A stretch of DNA of 64,000 nt from Mesodorylaimus sp. YZB2_4 (taxonomy: Eukaryota > Nematoda > Enoplea > Dorylaimida > Dorylaimidae): the NCBI GenBank assembly GCA_030248295.1, contig JASANH010001346.1:1-64000 (forward strand). The letters are read 5' to 3'. Shown here piece after piece: positions 19,251 to 31,300 of the stretch (the first letter of the stretch is position 1; every line of letters begins with the position of its first letter). The notes under the pieces were generated by a model, which was given only the letters and a program-made list of their open reading frames with translations, was not told the DNA's origin and searched no databases. The position numbers were made by a program, and so were the translations under genes.

Positions 19251-22200
19251 TGAACCAATCAAGTACGGGTGCCAGACAGGGACGCGGTGACGCACCGCCA
19301 GGCCAGGGACAGGTACGTGAAGGGTCGCAGCGTTCTGGATATGATAGGACCCAGGCGAGGTTCGGTCGTGGTATGCCGTGGTATGGGGGAGGTACGAGCT
19401 ATCGTGGGAACCGAGGAGGTAGTTACCAGAATCGGAGGAACTACCGAGAACACCAGAACCAAGGAAGACCGGCCTCTCAGCAAAGGAACATGCACGCGTA
19501 TGAGCAGAGTACTGGTCAGGAGCAGTTAGGCTGGGAGGAACACGAGGCAAGCCCAGACCAAGAGCAGATAGTGCAAGATAATTATGCCGATTATCCGAAT
19601 ACGAGTGAGTATCTGGAAGCTTACGAACAGTTGAAGGTCTTGCAGGAGCAAGAGAGGGTATCGGATAGTTCGGTATACGTGGCGTCCAACAGTCAAGATC
19701 CCATGCTCAGTGGACCATCGGACGAGGCGATGCCGTCGACCTCGCATCAGTCGCCTGCCTCGGTAAGTACCATGGCCACTGTTCCGTCGTCGCCAAGCGA
19801 ACATGCTAATCGAGCTCTCTCTGCGTTTCCAGAGCTTGGCCAGAGACTTGAACGGGTTGAACGTCCAAAACGAGGGCGAAGGAATCGACGATGTCGATTT
19901 CGAATGGCTTGGACAAAATCAGTTGTTCCCGCAGCCGATCAGTTTTGTTGTCAAGCGAGAACCCCTGTGATGTACGCGAGGATGGGACCGGTTTTGTGGC
20001 ACATATTATTGTATGTGGTAGTAGTTGGTAGGTGGACGTTAGAGGCGGCCGGTAGATTAGCGATAAGTGCCAGAGTAGGGCAAATGTTGAAACCGTTGAT
20101 AAAATTGATGAGGACAATCTTGTGTCCAGTAGTGACTGCGTACAGGGCTATGCGCGTTAGAGCAGCCCTCAGAAAATACTCCAGCCTGCGAAGCGCCAGA
20201 CGACGAATCTACAGGTCAAAACTGGTCAGATATCGGTGCCTAGAGACCAGAATTAGGAGAGTACGTAGAGGCATAAAAAGGTGGAAGGCTGAGGAAGAGA
20301 GTATAGGAGAGGAATTCCAAGTAGACGAATCACCTGAATTGTGGAACGCAGTCACGTTGGCGTTGACCGCTTGGTCAGGAAAAGGGGAGACGAGTAGTAA
20401 CCCCCCAGGTCAGGTGCGGGCAGTCCAGCCCAGATTCACGAAAGCAGTTCTGGATGACGCTCAGTGTAATGTACCAAGGGCGATCATCGATACGGGGGCT
20501 GGCAGAAGTTTCATATCGAAGAAGCTAGTTGATTATCTGCAACCCAGGTGCAAAGAATTCACGGGTCGCGAACTGAAGTTGGAGAAAGTGCAGCCGACCC
20601 CTGTTCGAGGTATTCATGGCCCAGTAAAGTTTGTGGACACGGTAGTCCAACTCAAGGTCAGAGTGCATAACCGCCGGTTAGCGCACCAATTTATCGTGCT
20701 GGATGAACTGCCTCTGCCAATGCTATTAGGTCGTGATTTCCTAGCCAAATTTGGCCCAATAAAAGTTGATTTCTCGGACGGCAAGGTTCGGAACCGTCCT
20801 GTTGTCGATCTAAACAAGTGCAGTGAAGAAGCCTATGCAACAGCCCCAACAGCGAGAGTCGTGCTCGCGGCGGAGACGATGACTATTCCCGCGAGGACAG
20901 ATAAGTTCGTGTTTGGTACAGTGCAGTACCTGAACGGGGAAGTGTTTTTTTCGAGTAATAGTTACGCACAGGAGGAGTCACCAGATGGAGACGACGGGAC
21001 CGTACACTCTTTTATGGTCCCCAACAGCATCAGCAGGGTGGAAGACGGTCGCATTCGAGTGTTAGTGACCAACCCTGGGTTAGGCCCCGTGGTCGTACGG
21101 GCCGGCCAGAAGTTAGGTACAGTTGAGTCCACGTTCGAGTTGTTGGAAGCCCCAGGTCAAGGGTTCGATGGAAAAGGGAAACCCACGGTATTGGACACAG
21201 TTAGGAAGCTAAAGTTCAATAACCCTAATGTCACCGATGAGATGGCCAGAGAAATGAAAGGGTTTCTGACTGATTGGGCGAAGAAAGGAGTTTTTGCAAG
21301 CTCGGAGAAAGACTTGACTCCCGTGCAGGCACCTGTCACGCATGTGATTCGGACTGGGAACAATCCGCCTGTTCACAAGGCCCCTAGGAGGCTACCTTAT
21401 CATCAAAGGTCAGTGGTGAATGAGATGGTTGGCAAGATGATGAAAGCTGGACAAATAGAGGAGTCCAGCAGCCCATACTCTTCACCAATAGTATTAGTGA
21501 AGAAGAAAAGCGGGGAAATACGCTTTTGTGTCGATTACAGAGACTTGAATGCGCAGACGGTGAGTGATGAGTACCCGCTGCCTAGGATAGATGACATCCT
21601 GGATTCCATGCATGGTGCTCAGTGGTTTAGCACGCTGGATTTGATGAGTGCATTTCATCAGATCAAATTATCACCTGAGGATAGTGAGAAGACCGCTTTC
21701 AGTGTACCCAGCGGTCATTACCAGTTTAAAGTATTGCCGTTTGGGTTGAGAAACTCGCCGAACACGTTCCAGAAGTTGATGGATTGCGTATTTTCGGGCA
21801 TGCAGTATGAAAGGGCGTTGATATACCTTGATGATATCATGGTTCACGCGCCAAGTTTTCGGGAACACCAAGAACGGCTAAACGAGGTCATGATTAGACT
21901 GCATAAGGCGGGGCTAAAGATCAAAGTGACCAAGTGTGCCTTCTTGCAGCAAGAGATATCGTTTCTCGGACACATAGTATCAGCTCAAGGGTTAAAGACT
22001 GACCCGAGCAAGATTAGCGTGGTGCGGGATATGCCACCACCACAGGACGTCCCTGGTGTACGCAGATTTCTGGGTATGGTATCGTTTTACCGACGATTTA
22101 TAAAGAGTTGTGCACAGCTGGCGAGGACTCTGATCGAGCTGACCAAGAAGAATGCAAAATTCGTGTGGACACCAGAGTGCGATAGGTCGTTCACCGCCTT

Positions 22201-23935
22201 GAAAGGATGCTTGTGCTCACACCCAGTGCTGTGGTATCCTGACTATTCGAAGCCCTTTGTCCTTTATACTGATGCAAGCCGCACAGGATTAGGAGCTATC
22301 TTATCACAAGCAGATGAAAATGGCCGGCAGCATCCAGTCGCATTCGCGAGTAGGGTATTGAAACCGGCTGAAACCAGGTACGGAGTGACCGAACTGGAAG
22401 GCCTAGCGGTGTATTGGGCGACGAAACACTTTCGGCCATACGTCTATGGTCGTAAGTTTACGGTGGTGACTGATCACTTGCCGTTAGTGTACATGTTCCG
22501 AAACCGAATTCAGGAAGGACGATTTGCTAGATGGATATCTGCTTTGAGTGGTACGGAATTTGATATTGTGTACCGGCCAGGGAAACAGCACAGGAACGTG
22601 GATATGCTATCCCGGTTGCACATGACCTCGAAAGGGCAGCAGGAAGTTGAAGCTGTGCTAGTTGGAGTGGACATAGCTCAATGGGAAGAGCACGTGAGGT
22701 GGAATGAGTTGGCTGCAGAGCAAAGGACTGACCCACTGCTACAGCAGCGTATCAATTTTCTTGAGCACGGAATCTTGCCCCCGAGCGATTTATTGGTTAA
22801 GCAATTCTGTCTGGAGAGACCCCGATATGCAATGAGGGACGGAGTTTTGGTGCACTTAACTAAGTGGGGAAAAGCAGCAGAACCTACTGTGCAGATGGTA
22901 GTGCCTAGGCACATGCGGCTCGAGATATTGCAGCAGTGCCACGGTAACATATTTGCGGCTCATTTCGGTGTGGGGAAGACGTTTGCTAAGCTATCAGCGA
23001 GATACTATTGGGATGGCTATTTCAAGGACACAGAGCATTTCGTGAAAAGGTGTTCTACCTGCGCCAGGTTCAAAGACGCACAGAAGACGGCCAAGGCGCC
23101 CTTGCAGCCTATGCCTTTTGCGGGCCCGTGAGAGAGAGTTGGTGTGGATCTGCTAGGACCATTACCAGTGACAAAGAGAAACAACAGGTTTGTCGTCGTT
23201 TTCACAGACTACTTCTCACGTTGGGTTGAAGCTGTGGCTTTACTGGACTCTGAAGCCCCAACGGTGGCTAATGCATTGTTGAGAGAGGTAATTTGTAGAC
23301 ACGGAGCGTGTGATCAATTGCTCAGCGATAAGGGACCCCAGTTCTTATCAGCAGTCATGAAGGAAGTGTGTACGATCTGTGATATCAGGAAAACCACATC
23401 TGGGTACCATCCGCAATGTAATGGACTGACTGAGCGATGCAATAAGGTACTAGGTACTATGTTAGGCATTTACGTGGAAGAAAGGAAGGAAGATTGGGAT
23501 ACCGGACTGCCGTTCGCTTTGTTTGCATACCGGTCCTCAGTTCAGGCTACTACTGGTCATTCGCCCTTTAATGTGCTGTATGGGCGTGAAGCGAAACTGC
23601 CGGGTGAATTAAGAGTTGCCCCCAGAGAGGTTCAGACGAAATCGCAGTATGTTGCGGGCTTGATCGATAAGCTGAATATCATGAAACGGTTCATCTCGCA
23701 AAACCTTCGAGAGGTTCAATTTAGACAAAAGATCAATTTCGATCGTAACGCTGTCATGCCTAAGTATGAGGTGGACAACCTAGTTTGGCTCAGGTTGGAA
23801 AGGCGTGGTGTTGGCGCGAAATTAAAACCGAAATGGGGTGGGCCATACCTCATCTTAGCCAAACCATCCTCAGTAGACTTGGTCATAAGGCAGTGGAATG
23901 CGCCAGACGCGCCAAAAATGGTATGTAAGGTATGA
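19205..23935 (+). pseudogene. Ty3-type Pol: protease, RT, RNase H, integrase, one nonsense codon
   Basis: One frame covers the whole polyprotein. The N-terminal part has a hydrophobic segment (LWHILLYVVVVG, near 20000) and a long Arg/Lys-rich stretch up to about 20290. Protease has an intact IIDTGAGRSFIS (near 20484). RT has IRFCVDYRDLNAQTV and YLDD at 21824-21835. RNase H has LYTDASRTGLGAILSQ. Integrase has an HHCC region (HFGVGKTF, CSTCARF), then VDLLGPLP, LSDKGPQFLS and GLTERCNKVLG, and a GPY/F-like WGGPYLILAKP. The only stop inside the domains is TGA at 23129-23131, where relatives have tryptophan, consistent with TGG to TGA. A second stop follows VCKV at the very end. All catalytic residues are present. 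Confidence 0.9.
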
Positions 23936-23970
23936 CATGACCTGCAGTTTTCTTGTAGAAGTAAATCCAA

Positions 23971-24433
23971 GTTTTGTCTAGTCCATTTTCTTTGTCCAGA
24001 TAATGGTTTTTTCAGTCATTGTGTGTGTTCGGCAAACAGAATGACCCAACCTGCCTGCCCATAAATGCCTCGTGTATTTTCTGCTTGGATTAATCTGATG
24101 AACTTTGGTTCCTTGAAATTGGCCATTGCTGTCACTTCCGAACGTCTACTTTCCATCAAATCACCCCTCCCCCCCCCCCCCCGTAAGCAAATGCTGGTCG
24201 AGACAACCTGTCCTACTATTCATCATTGCAGTATTTGCTCTTTGCTTCATAAATAATTGTTATCATTTCGCCTGGTATGATTTTCAGACACTTCAGTCGA
24301 ACCGTTTCAACCCGAGCATTTTGGACCGATTAAACTAAAAAAAAACCCGTCTTTACAAACATAACAAACGGATTATAGTTCAATTATACTAAAACGTTTC
24401 CCTCAGCTTTGCAAGTGTACATCCAAAACCGGC
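23971..24433. other. No gene identified; poly-C tract
   Basis: Sequence after the truncated retrotransposon. There is no LTR-like repeat and no convincing frame. A C run lies at 24169-24182. Confidence 0.5.
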
Positions 24434-24737
24434 TGATAAATTCGAAAATCCACTCCGATATTGGTAGGTTCACATTCCACGCGCGCTTACAATTCAGCTT
24501 ATTATAATCGTGATATTATGCTCGTCAATAATTCTGAATTCGTGCTTGATATATCGTTTGCGTCAGAAAACGCGGTCTTTTAAAAATAAACTTGACAAAC
24601 GCGACAAATATATGAGCAGAGAGAAACGGGCTACTTTTGCTGTGATAATTATGATAACTGCATTTATAATTATAATTTTACTTGCTTCAGCATCATGCAT
24701 TTCATCTGCGTCAGAAATTGCTTTTTTCTTTTTTTAA
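24434..24737 (+). pseudogene. GPCR-like fragment, TM5 to TM6
   Basis: The plus-strand frame reads PRALTIQLIIIVILCSSIIL and NSCLIYRLRQK, a long hydrophobic helix ending in a basic segment. Then comes a charged loop (FKNKLDKRDKYMSREKRA) and a second helix (TFAVIIMITAFIIIILLASA). Helix, N..L....R, a basic loop with REKR, and a second helix is the TM5, third intracellular loop and TM6 arrangement of rhodopsin-class peptide receptors. An in-frame TAG precedes the first helix (near 24455), and a Phe run and stop follow the second. Neither TM1-4 nor TM7 was found nearby. It could be an exon or a relic. A different multi-pass protein is possible. Confidence 0.4.
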
Positions 24738-26039
24738 TCTAGAAGGAAAAATTCAAGTGGTATAAAATTCTGGCTGAAATCGGCAATGCCTTAATTCATA
24801 ACAGCAAGTGCATAAAAATTTTTCCATGTTGTCACAGTCGAAGATTGGCCCAGCATCACTAAATTGTGCTTCCTTCTCACATCGCTTACACGCAGTCATT
24901 AGATTTTTTTGCAATCACCTTATGGAACAGGCCACCAGAGGGCACTGCTAAGACACTTTAAGTTTAAGAACTTTTATCGTCAAGCAAAAACATGATTTTG
25001 TTACGTTTTTTTTGCTGCTCCTCCACCTTTCCTTTGTTTTAACCGATTGCTTGATTTTTCCAATTTGCAGCTGCTCTTTTTTCATGCCTTTCAACGATCG
25101 AGTGCAGTGGAACTGTTCCATTAGAAGTAAATTAGTCATAAGTTCTCTTGCTGAATGTTTCACCGGGATGGGGGCTTGTCTTCTTTGGAGAGACACACAA
25201 CCATATGTCTACAAGCTCAAGAACTAAGCCTCATCGTATTCGCCCACTATATTTCTTTATTATGAGCAGGACCTAAAATATAAGAAGTTCTACTGACTGT
25301 TCACTGAATGTGGTATTTATAAAAAACCTGCTTGCCCGCTTATTATCTGGCTCAAAGCGGAGAAACAGGTTAAACTATGAGGAGTGATTGGCCGTCCATG
25401 GCTGCACGCACAAATGGATAAAAGGGGATATATGTAAAGTGCGGAAATATCCTGGAAACAAAGCACCCCAGCCAGCCCACATGGATACAACGATTTGTCC
25501 AAACATACCGTTCATTAAGATGGAGAGATGGGCGAGGACGAGCCACGCAACCCGAGGTCCCGTGCGACGACTGTACTGACGCCGAATCCGTAATTGAAAG
25601 CGACGTATTTTCTTGGGATTTGAACGCTATTAGAATTGATGATTTCGACTTTACTGGCGATGTTGAGTCTACCTAAATCATTATCTAAACAAGATTCGGA
25701 GCTTTCAGGATGGGCGATAACTGATAACTTCTGATGTCGTACAAGGTTCGTCAAAACATTTTGGATTTTTCTCAAATAAAAGATTCAAAACCAAAAATTA
25801 GATAACACAGCCACTAAACTTACTAAAAAAGATATAAGCGCAGTATCTTATTACTATGCCGATAAAATACCTATGATCATATCTAGTTGTGATACATGAT
25901 CATACAATGAATGCATGTCGTCCCCTGGATATACATAGGACAAAAGCCTAAAATTTTCTGACACGGGTTGTTCTTTTAAATCTATCGATCTTCTGCCAAC
26001 AAAGAACTATCCTATTAAGCCAGCTATGGACACCTGATT
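24738..26039. other. No gene identified
   Basis: AT-rich sequence with short frames only. A plus-strand stretch near 25561-25674 reads CTDAESVIESDVFSWDLNAI then RIDDFDFTGDVEST and looks protein-like, but I cannot place it and it has stops on both sides. Confidence 0.4.
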
Positions 26040-27774
26040 TTACGCAATTGCCCATATTTTCCACTTTCCATCATAGACCACCTTTTTCCATAGAATGAAA
26101 CAGCAATAGACCAAGGCTTGTGCAACCGAGATGATGGAAAATCCGAGGTACACACCCTAAACTCTCCCTATTTCGCAGAAGGACAAATATGCCCTGTTGA
26201 CTGCCTCTTCGTTGATCATGCGGTAAGATGAAGATGGAAAAATATTCGAATTCTGCTCATCGCCACATTTGACTGCACCTCGCGCTGGTGCTGGATATAT
26301 CCATAGCTGGCCGACCATATCGGGTAGGACCAACGAGAGCAGGGCGTGCGACAAATTTTAAATAGCTTTTCATGCGTCTCTTGAAACTGAAATTAAAAGG
26401 CATGATTAGAGGCAGTTCGCAACCTGGAAGAAAGGACTGACGAATTCGTCAATGTTGAAGTTATCACCGAAAGGTCCCATAAAATCTTGTATTTGTCCGC
26501 CTAGCAGCTGGAGCAAGGAGAAAACCACTTTTTAATGCTGCACACTGTCTCGTTTTCCGCATAGTATGTCAATAGTGGCACTATGCAGCCCACATTCGAC
26601 ATCAAAGCATCTAGCAAGCCCTCAGCCATGCAAAGGGCACGATTCGAGTCGTAGTAATCAAAGAGTTTCAATTTCGGGACATTTTCGTTTAATACGCAGC
26701 CAGAGATTTCGTTGATTTTGTTTGGTGGCGCCATTGTAATTATTGCATCTGCTCCTGCTGGAATTGCCACTAGTGAAGAAAGGACAGATGGCATGGTGTC
26801 AACATGCACTAGGAAACCATCAGCCCCAGTGTCCTCATCAAACACCACTGAGGATCGATCGAAAACGGCATCTAAGGTCAAGCCACTCGTAACCACTTTT
26901 GATGGGTCTACGGCCGCCCTTCCTCTGGCTTCTGGCCCACTTACGACTTGATTCACCTAGAAAATCAAGGTCGTTAGTGAGGTCGCTAGATGCCAGATAC
27001 GTGACTCACGTCTATCTGATAGCAGTTTCCATGATCGATGACGATATATTTCGCAGCTGAACAACAGTGAAATTCCTGACCAGCAAAAGCACAATTAGAA
27101 AGGGCTTCTGGACAAAGTCTGGAAATTATTTTCAGAAATAAATGAACTGGGTTTGTAAGGTTCTGCGCTGATGCCTCTGCTACCTTTAGAGCCACTGATG
27201 TTAGCAGTGGGTTGTCGCTAGAAGCTAGTCCATTGATTGACGTGCTGCCCAGAAAATCTGTTACATTGTCTTCAGTTAGCCCGACTCTGCGCAGTCGACG
27301 GAGGATATTATCGGGGAAGTACCAGTAATTATTAAGGCTATGGTATCTTATTTGGGGCAGACAGATGCTGATATTTGGGAATGGCGCGGTCGCGCCAGCC
27401 ACTTGAGCTTCATTGATAATGCTTGTTCCTTCTTCCGCATATCGCTGTCCGACACAGTATGACGAATACGTCATAGCGACTAGGCCAGAAATGATGGCTG
27501 TTATGAACAGATATCGTTCCTCTTTACTTTTTGCCTTATAAGCGTCTTCAATGCTGGCGATGGTGATTTTTGATGCCAATTCACCAATTTCGTCCAACTC
27601 GGGGCTCTCCTCCTGATCTTCGCCTGAACTCGTATCTGGCTCGCTGGTGCTCGGGTGATCTTTGGCGAGTTCAGTCATTGTAGTTGCTCCCACTGCTTGC
27701 CACCTTGAAGATGTTGATTCTTGAGCTCGTTGTATTTTCCTGTTTCTTCGCTGAGTACGTCCAAGAGTGGTCAT
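26040..27774 (-). pseudogene. DEG/ENaC-family sodium channel gene, probably decayed
   Basis: A cation channel with two membrane helices and a large Cys-rich extracellular loop. Exon A (27774-27010) encodes an acidic N-terminus, TM1 (RYLFITAIISGLVAMTYSSY) and FPNISICLPQI. It ends at GAC before a GTGAGT donor. A 53-bp intron ends in CTAG at 26957. Exon B starts at 26956 and carries GCVLN, YYDSNRALCMAEG and VGCIVPLL. A 37-bp intron (26387-26423) precedes KICRTPCSRWSYPIWSASYG. The end has YRMINEEAVNRAYLSFCEIG and then GVYLGFSIISVAQALVY, i.e. TM2 with a GxS filter (GFS). Damage: a frame change at the A run near 26529-26533, a frame change between the PCSRW block and the YRMIN block, and TAG at 26157-26159 just before the filter. 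The start at 27774 is the first ATG of the frame; a second lies in GATTMTELAK. Confidence 0.72.
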
Positions 27775-28811
27775 TCAGGCAGGCTCCTTTCCTTCTAGGG
27801 TTTTCGTGAACAGTTGCTGTCGGTGGCTCATGGTTTCAGGAATAACTGTAGGTACCAATGTCGGAAACATCACTGTGGGCTTTGCTTCCTGGTCAGTGTC
27901 TTTAATGCGAAAACACCGAAGTAAGGGTGCTGGTTGCTGGGGAATCCTGTAACAATGACATCATCGTAAAGGGACTGTTTTCCTCGCGGCAGTTTAAATA
28001 AAGATGGTGCTAGGAGCTTGTTGCGCATAGCTAACAGTTTTGGAAAGCGTGCGCGCGTGCATTTAGATTATAACGCTCATTAATAACACAGCTAACAGAC
28101 CGAATTTAAGCGTAGTCATCGACGAAAGCCCCATGGTGACAGGAGCAAGGGAGAATGAGGTGATATTTGCAAAGTCACCTGGTAATCGAAATTGCGTTGG
28201 CGTAGTGCAAAACATACAAAGTAAGTAAAATCGAGTATACGAATACACAATTGCATCAATAAACACAGCCCCCACATACAGCAGAATGCTGGCTGGCACA
28301 TGTCAGATTAATTCGTTAAAATCAGTTCGTTCGATGATTTTAAAGAAAGCAACTTCTTCAACTTCAACCTCACATTCGGCTTGCACACTCGCTTTCGGCT
28401 CCCCAATAATCGTTTGGTTTTTCGGTTTTTGTATCCCTTACAAAATCTCTTTGTTTCTAGTAATAATACCCCAAAAAGATAATTTTCGTAGCTCGCCAAG
28501 TGTCACTCTGAAACAATCTAAGTGAGCGAGCGAAACGACAAAAATACTTCTCTAGATACAATAGCCTATTCACGGTTTGCCTACCTCTAGCAACAGTAGG
28601 AAGGCGATTAGAATACAAATGACCTGCGCAGCTTGCTCAATCGTGTCGCCTTCTTGATTTTCTAAACTTTTTTTATTTTTTTTTCATTTTTGGGTTCCTT
28701 GAGGTAAATACCCGAAGCCTGATTGTTGAAGGTCAAACTCAAAGCCTCAAACCTAAAAGCGAGTTTAGAAAAAAACTTGCGTGTTTATCTTAACGCTCGG
28801 GTTTCTCCATC
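27455..28811 (-). repeat. Source copy of an inverted segmental duplication
   Basis: The first part of DEG/ENaC exon A and the DNA upstream of it recur inverted at 54951-55738. Outside exon A this copy includes a hydrophobic 78-residue minus-strand frame (28063-28299) whose reading is not kept in the other copy. It also holds AT-rich sequence with landmarks such as ACACTTGGCGAGCTACGAA. A segment of about 500 bp (near 27737-28236), including the exon A start codon, has no counterpart in the other copy. Confidence 0.85.
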
Positions 28812-31300
28812 AAACAATTATTCAAGAATTCTCAGGACTTCAGGCCACCAGCACTGCTGAATCAGTTGGCCAGTCGCCTCTGAAATTTTGCAGAGAGCTT
28901 ACTTTTGCTCCTTGAAACAGTGAAAAAATTACAGTTTCGGTTTTTAAACTTCGACTTGACGGTTGGCGATGTTTCTTCCCGGCTCATCCATGTTTTTTTG
29001 TGGCCTTAAATAATAATATTTAAAAGCTATTGTAACTCTAATTATGAGCAGAACAACTGAAGCATCGATGCAGACTATTGATCTCATCTCATTTGTTACA
29101 CCCACTAGGATGGCTTGAGAAAAACGGCGCGGTAGTAAGTCGTGCCAACGAAGATTGCAAACACTATTGGTTTGAAATGTCGGATCGGATAGTTCAGATC
29201 GAAGGATCCAATCCGAATTTTCGGATGGCGATTTTTTCCGACCGATCGTGTCCAATCTGGCCGTGAGTTGGCGCAGAACGCCCTCGTGCGTAGATGCTCC
29301 CAGTGGACAAACACTGGTGAAAGCTGCAAGGAAAGCTGGCTGGCAATGCTTACCATAACGAGTGCTGGCCGCCTATTGGCAAGACTATCAGGGGCGACGT
29401 GTGGCCCACCCACAAAAATTTGTTTAAAAACCTGTGAGTAACAACAACTGGTGGCTTCTCTTTTCATTGAGAGTTCGGAGATAGTACAGTGTACAGTGGG
29501 TGGATCTAGGGATAACCAACCATCTGTGTCATAAATTTCGCTAACCTTTCGATGAAATAAATGTTGGGACAGCTTTTGCTGATAAATGCCTTCATAGTCT
29601 TGCTTTTCCCATAGTGGACATAAATAAGCTTCAAGCAAATATCGCATATCAAGCCATAATTCTGTGTATGACTAGCGTAACTATATGAAGCACTTAGCAT
29701 CCGATGGTTTAAATTTTTTATAGGCAGATCTTCTCTTTTGGTATTGATCAAAAGTTTGTTGCTGCTGGGCCACACTGTATTTGGCGCGACGATGGCCAGG
29801 TACTATGCAAATCTGTAAGATGTGGCGCAAGAGGTTTAGCAGTCACTTTGTATGCTTGAGAAAGAAATTGCTTAACCTTTGTAAAAACCATTTCTTTCTC
29901 CACTTCACCCACACAAAACCAGAAAGTGCAGGTGCAGGACAGAAAAAATACCACTAAAAAAGAAAATCAAAAACACTGCCATTGCCCCGAAATAATAAGA
30001 AATTTCGCTTTGTTGTTTCAAGTTGACCTCAGTCATTTTTGGAAGCCAAATCAAGTTGGTACGAAACTGCGTCAAACAGTGGGCAGATAATAGAAGTCTT
30101 TAGGCTAACGATAAGCAGAAATTCGACAGCAGAAGGAGGTGTGGCACTTGCGTCTGCTTTGCATGAGTGTAGGCTCGGGGCCCTGTTATCTTATCAGAAA
30201 GAAAGGTGGAGGAGATTGACATTGGAAGAAGCTGCAGACGTCCAAGTTTTAGTGAAATTTGGATGTGAATGTAATATCCTGTCTGCGCATGGTGTCATCA
30301 TCATACTTTGTTCTTGTGCAAACGCATATGCGCAGTAGTAGCACGAGAAACATAAAACACTACACACATAATACTAAAAATGGTGTTATGATGGGCGCGA
30401 ACTGGTGGAATTTACTTGTTGTTCACGCAGAGGGATATAGACAATATATCACTATTTAAATCTGCCTGACCACTTAGTGGCTACTTGGAAAAAATACAAA
30501 AAATTAAGCAAAAGCAGAAAGAAGAGCTACAACTTCGATAAATTCTGTCTGTTGCTGCTCCAGGTCACACGCATTTAGCATTGCAAAAATCAGTTCCATG
30601 ACATATTCTCCCTTTAGCACATGAATCTTCTAAACCCCTCGCGCCTCGAATTACAAAAGAACGTCAATACATTAACGGTAAAAAGGAATAAAACGAAAAG
30701 GCTGAAAATTATTCGCATTAAAAGTGAATAAATTAGTGCTATTTAACTCGCTTACGTCATAGATACCGCAACAAGAAAATAAGAAGGCGTCATATTTTTC
30801 TTAGTTGTGTAGAAATATACTGGTGTATGTTCAGAAAGACTACAACTGAGCGCCTTGGAGCTATGCGCAATGGGACCAATTTAGGCGAGTGTGGAAAACG
30901 CAACTGGAAGCCATGAATTCGAATAAAGATCTGTACTAACAGGAATATTCTTCGCACCCGCTTTGGGGCTAGGCTCTTTTGCGTAGTGAAGAAATGCATT
31001 TATGCTCTGTTTATGTAGGGGCATGGCTGCTACGATTTCACGGTAAGCCAAAGGCGGGGCTCAAACGGAAAAAAGGCTAATAAATTGTCAATCAATGTTT
31101 TTAAAACCACATATATTATGCAAATTCGAGATTTGGGTTAGGACTTTCCGTTTAGAAAGGTACATAAATAAGAATTATTATAGGGAAGCTTTGGCCACCT
31201 TCTGCAAATTCTTAGTGTTCTCCCAAAGATCTGGCTTAAATTTTGCGAGTTTTATAAACGTTCCGAAGTAGGCCCTGAGAAAAACTTTGTGATCTACTGT
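28812..31300. other. No gene identified; one 180-residue minus-strand frame
   Basis: The longest frame (29105-29647, minus) gives a protein of ordinary composition with blocks such as GIYQQKLSQHLFHRKVSEIY, but no domain I know and no clear splice partners. A plus-strand frame at 30039-30338 is likewise unassigned. The frames are long for this base composition but not decisive. Confidence 0.35.

Larger units (their letters stand above)
17297..23970 (+). mobile_element. Ty3-type LTR retrotransposon, plus strand, 3'-truncated
   Basis: LTR, primer site, Gag and Pol (protease, RT, RNase H, integrase) in order over about 6.6 kb. Coding damage is light: two indels in Gag, one nonsense codon at the start of the integrase core, and decay of the last integrase codons. 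Similarity stops near 23960, without a polypurine tract or 3' LTR. It is oriented head to head with the minus-strand element at 11.1-17.2 kb and shares its domain layout. Confidence 0.85.

Noticed and set aside
18912-19804. Minus-strand frames of 212 and 92 residues opposite the plus-strand Gag-Pol
   Set aside because: They are complement readings of the Gly/Arg-rich Gag and Pol start; no motif of their own.
28063-28299. Hydrophobic 78-residue minus-strand frame upstream of the channel gene
   Set aside because: In the inverted duplicate the same DNA has stops in this frame, so the reading is not conserved.
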